Source: Actinomycetota bacterium (GTDB lineage Bacteria; Actinomycetota; Acidimicrobiia; Acidimicrobiales; BP-101). Taken from it: a DNA stretch of 7,740 bases. Below the pieces are notes generated by a model that was given only the letters and a program-made list of their open reading frames with translations, made no database searches and was not told where the DNA came from. Location: the NCBI GenBank assembly GCA_030838265.1, contig JAUTXA010000142.1, forward strand, positions 1 to 7,740. Reading direction: 5' to 3'. The position numbers and the translations under genes are program-made. Of the stretch, positions 6,754-7,740 are shown one piece after another. Every line of letters begins with the position of its first letter. The stretch's first letter is position 1.

Positions 6754-6796
6754 AAAAAGACACAAACTGGGGGACCAACCGGAGTTGGTCCCCCAG
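6754..6796 (-). terminator. Rho-independent-type terminator for the treZ/ncRNA strand
   Basis: CTGGGGGACCAAC and GTTGGTCCCCCAG (6796-6784 and 6779-6767) form a perfect 13-bp stem with a 4-base loop. On the - strand it is followed by TTTGTGTCTTTTT (6766-6754). On the + strand no T-tract follows, so any effect on topoisomerase IB transcripts would be weaker. It lies 220 bases beyond the treZ stop. Confidence 0.75.
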
Positions 6797-6949
6797 CTCG
6801 TGGGGCTCCCGGGGGGCGGGACAACAGTGTTCTGCCCCGGTCCGGCGACCCCTAAACCACCTCTCCCAACAATTTTCTGTGCCTGAAAACGGCCGTCCCC
6901 GGTGTGTTCGGGTGCTCCCCACCGGGTAACTACCAACCGAGGCCGTTCC
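6754..6949 (-). ncRNA. candidate structured RNA or structured treZ 3' UTR
   Basis: Between the convergent ends of topoisomerase IB and treZ there is no supported gene, but the - strand shows a series of hairpins. First, AACGGCC (6947-6941) pairs with GGCCGTT (6894-6888), enclosing a second stem CCCGGTG/CACCGGG (6926-6920 with 6904-6898). That stem in turn holds a GGG-AGCA-CCC cap. Next, CGGGGCAG with TTGTCCCG forms a hairpin at 6839-6817. Last is a perfect 13-bp terminator stem (6796-6767) with a T-rich tail. The outer stem and the third hairpin extend through G.U pairs that exist only in - strand RNA, which supports this polarity. The 5' limit and promoter are not visible. It could be an independent small RNA or the 3' UTR of treZ, whose stop is 68 bases upstream. 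I do not recognise it as any named RNA family. Confidence 0.4.
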
Positions 6950-7016
6950 TTGATCGCGCTGCCGTCGCTTGGTCCCCAGCCCCCTCCGAGTGGCGGTGGC
7001 GCGATGAAGGTGCGCC

Positions 7017-7740
7017 TCAGCCCCCCTCGCCCTCCCCGCCGATGATGGCGACCGTGTCCGGGGGCAGGACGAGGGTCGACCCGGTCAGGCTGACGTCGGC
7101 CCCCGAGGCCAGCAGGATCCGGCAGCCCGGCACCGACACGGTGGCCGGCCGGGGGCCAAGGTTGCAGGCCACCGCCACCGAGCCCCGGCGCAGAACCAGC
7201 CACCCGGCGGCGTCGTCACAGGTGACCTCGACCCGGTCGCGGTCCCCCACCGCCAGGTCGGCCCGGTGGCGGCGCAAGTCGATCAGCTGGCGGTGCCAGT
7301 CGTAGAGGTGGCGGTGAGGACCGGTCGAGGCCTCGTCCCAGTCGAGCTTCGACCGCTCGAAGGTGGCGGGGTCTTGGGGGTCGGGGACGTCGGCCGGGTC
7401 CCAACCGAAGGCGGCGAACTCCCGCCGCCGACCCTCGCTGATGGCTCGCCCCAGATCGGGGTCGGGGTGATCGGTGAAGTACTGGAATGGCGTGGTCGCG
7501 CCCCACTCCTCGCCCTGGAAGAACATCGGGACGAAGGGAGCACACACCACCAGGGCGGCCGCGATCTTGAGGCGGTCGGGGCGGACCAGCTGGCTCAGCC
7601 GATCTCCCCGGGCCCGGTTGCCGACCTGATCGTGGTTCTGGGCGTAGGCCAAGAAGCGCCAGCCCGGCACCCCGGTGGCAGGACGGCCGTGCCGTCGACC
7701 TCGGCTCGCGCTGTGGTCGCCGGCGAACACGAAGGCCTCT
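7017..7740 (-). CDS. treZ: malto-oligosyltrehalose trehalohydrolase, C-terminal part (5' end outside the window)
   Basis: TreZ is a GH13 enzyme that releases trehalose from maltooligosyl-trehalose made by TreY from glycogen or maltodextrin. The visible 241 codons run in from the right edge to a TGA at 7019-7017. Family hallmarks are GRRHGRPATGVPG, AQNHDQVGNRARGDRLS (the Asp of HDQ is the conserved third acidic residue of the GH13 active site), PMFFQGEEWGATTPFQYFTDH, EGRRREFAAFGW and the DVPDPQDPATFERSKLDW block. All are in the order found in TreZ. A beta-rich C-terminal domain ends in an acidic GGEGEGG tail. The catalytic nucleophile and acid/base residues lie upstream, outside the window. 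In most actinobacteria treZ is clustered with treX and treY; here it would be the last gene of such a cluster, since a gene-free region follows. An internal GTG at 7730 is not a start, because the family sequence continues through it. Confidence 0.93.
   Translation of the reverse strand, partial: EAFVFAGDHSASRGRRHGRPATGVPGWRFLAYAQNHDQVGNRARGDRLSQLVRPDRLKIAAALVVCAPFVPMFFQGEEWGATTPFQYFTDHPDPDLGRAISEGRRREFAAFGWDPADVPDPQDPATFERSKLDWDEASTGPHRHLYDWHRQLIDLRRHRADLAVGDRDRVEVTCDDAAGWLVLRRGSVAVACNLGPRPATVSVPGCRILLASGADVSLTGSTLVLPPDTVAIIGGEGEGG

Larger units (their letters stand above)
6685..7016. other. gene-free intergenic stretch between convergent topoisomerase IB and treZ
   Basis: This 332-base region contains the hairpin series and terminator described separately (6754-6949). 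The flanks 6685-6750 and 6950-7016 show no protein-coding evidence or recognisable site. The open frames crossing it have no start signal and low-complexity, family-less translations. Confidence 0.7.

Noticed and set aside
6741..6766. Run of six C residues considered as part of an actinobacterial 6C RNA
   Set aside because: The C-run is not in the loop of a flanking stem, and there is no second such hairpin, so the 6C pattern is not met.
6527..6922. Short open frames on both strands through the intergenic hairpin region
   Set aside because: The translations are proline/arginine-rich without ribosome binding sites, and the sequence is better explained by inverted repeats.
5554..7203. 549-codon - strand frame over topoisomerase IB and treZ
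   Set aside because: It is out of frame with treZ and antisense to topoisomerase IB; the composition is that of a high-GC shadow frame.

Overview
The window is very GC-rich and all of its codon use is GC-biased. It carries TreZ, a eukaryotic-type DNA topoisomerase IB, a FadD-like ligase, and an RsbU/RsbW-type stress phosphatase. Together these suggest an actinobacterium, possibly of the Acidimicrobiia/Iamia type. That placement is inferred from gene content and protein flavour, not from a marker gene. No mobile element, CRISPR array or rRNA was seen.

Layout, left to right. (1) The 3' part of a DUF1360 membrane protein gene on + (1-351), followed by an imperfect inverted repeat (382-419). (2) A leftward block: a pseudoreceiver-GGDEF diguanylate cyclase (3555-2332), 44 bases later an AMP-forming acyl-CoA ligase (2287-569), and 40 bases further a tRNA-Val(GAC) (528-456). 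(3) A rightward block starting 86 bases from the cyclase start: a GAF-PP2C-HATPase regulator (3642-5300), a 69-residue CsbD-like stress protein (5397-5606), and a complete topoisomerase IB (5641-6684). (4) A gene-free stretch of about 330 bases (6685-7016) holding several nested hairpins and a perfect 13-bp terminator-like stem. The T-rich tail and the G.U-compatible pairs favour a structured RNA or structured 3' UTR read from the - strand. (5) The C-terminal 241 codons of treZ on - (7740-7017), cut by the window edge.

Functional reading. The centre looks like a stress-signalling neighbourhood. A c-di-GMP synthase whose receiver domain has lost its phospho-acceptor is divergent from one polypeptide that joins an RsbU-like phosphatase to an RsbW-like kinase fold. 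The next gene is a CsbD-like protein, a family under SigB in Bacillus, and it is preceded by a sequence resembling a SigB/SigF promoter (GTTT, 14-17 bases, GGGATA). The gene after that, topoisomerase IB, has its start codon buried in a 12-bp hairpin. No sigma factor or STAS antagonist lies in the window, so the partner-switching circuit would have to be completed elsewhere. TreZ (trehalose synthesis) fits an osmotic or desiccation-stress theme, but it is on the other strand and may be unrelated.
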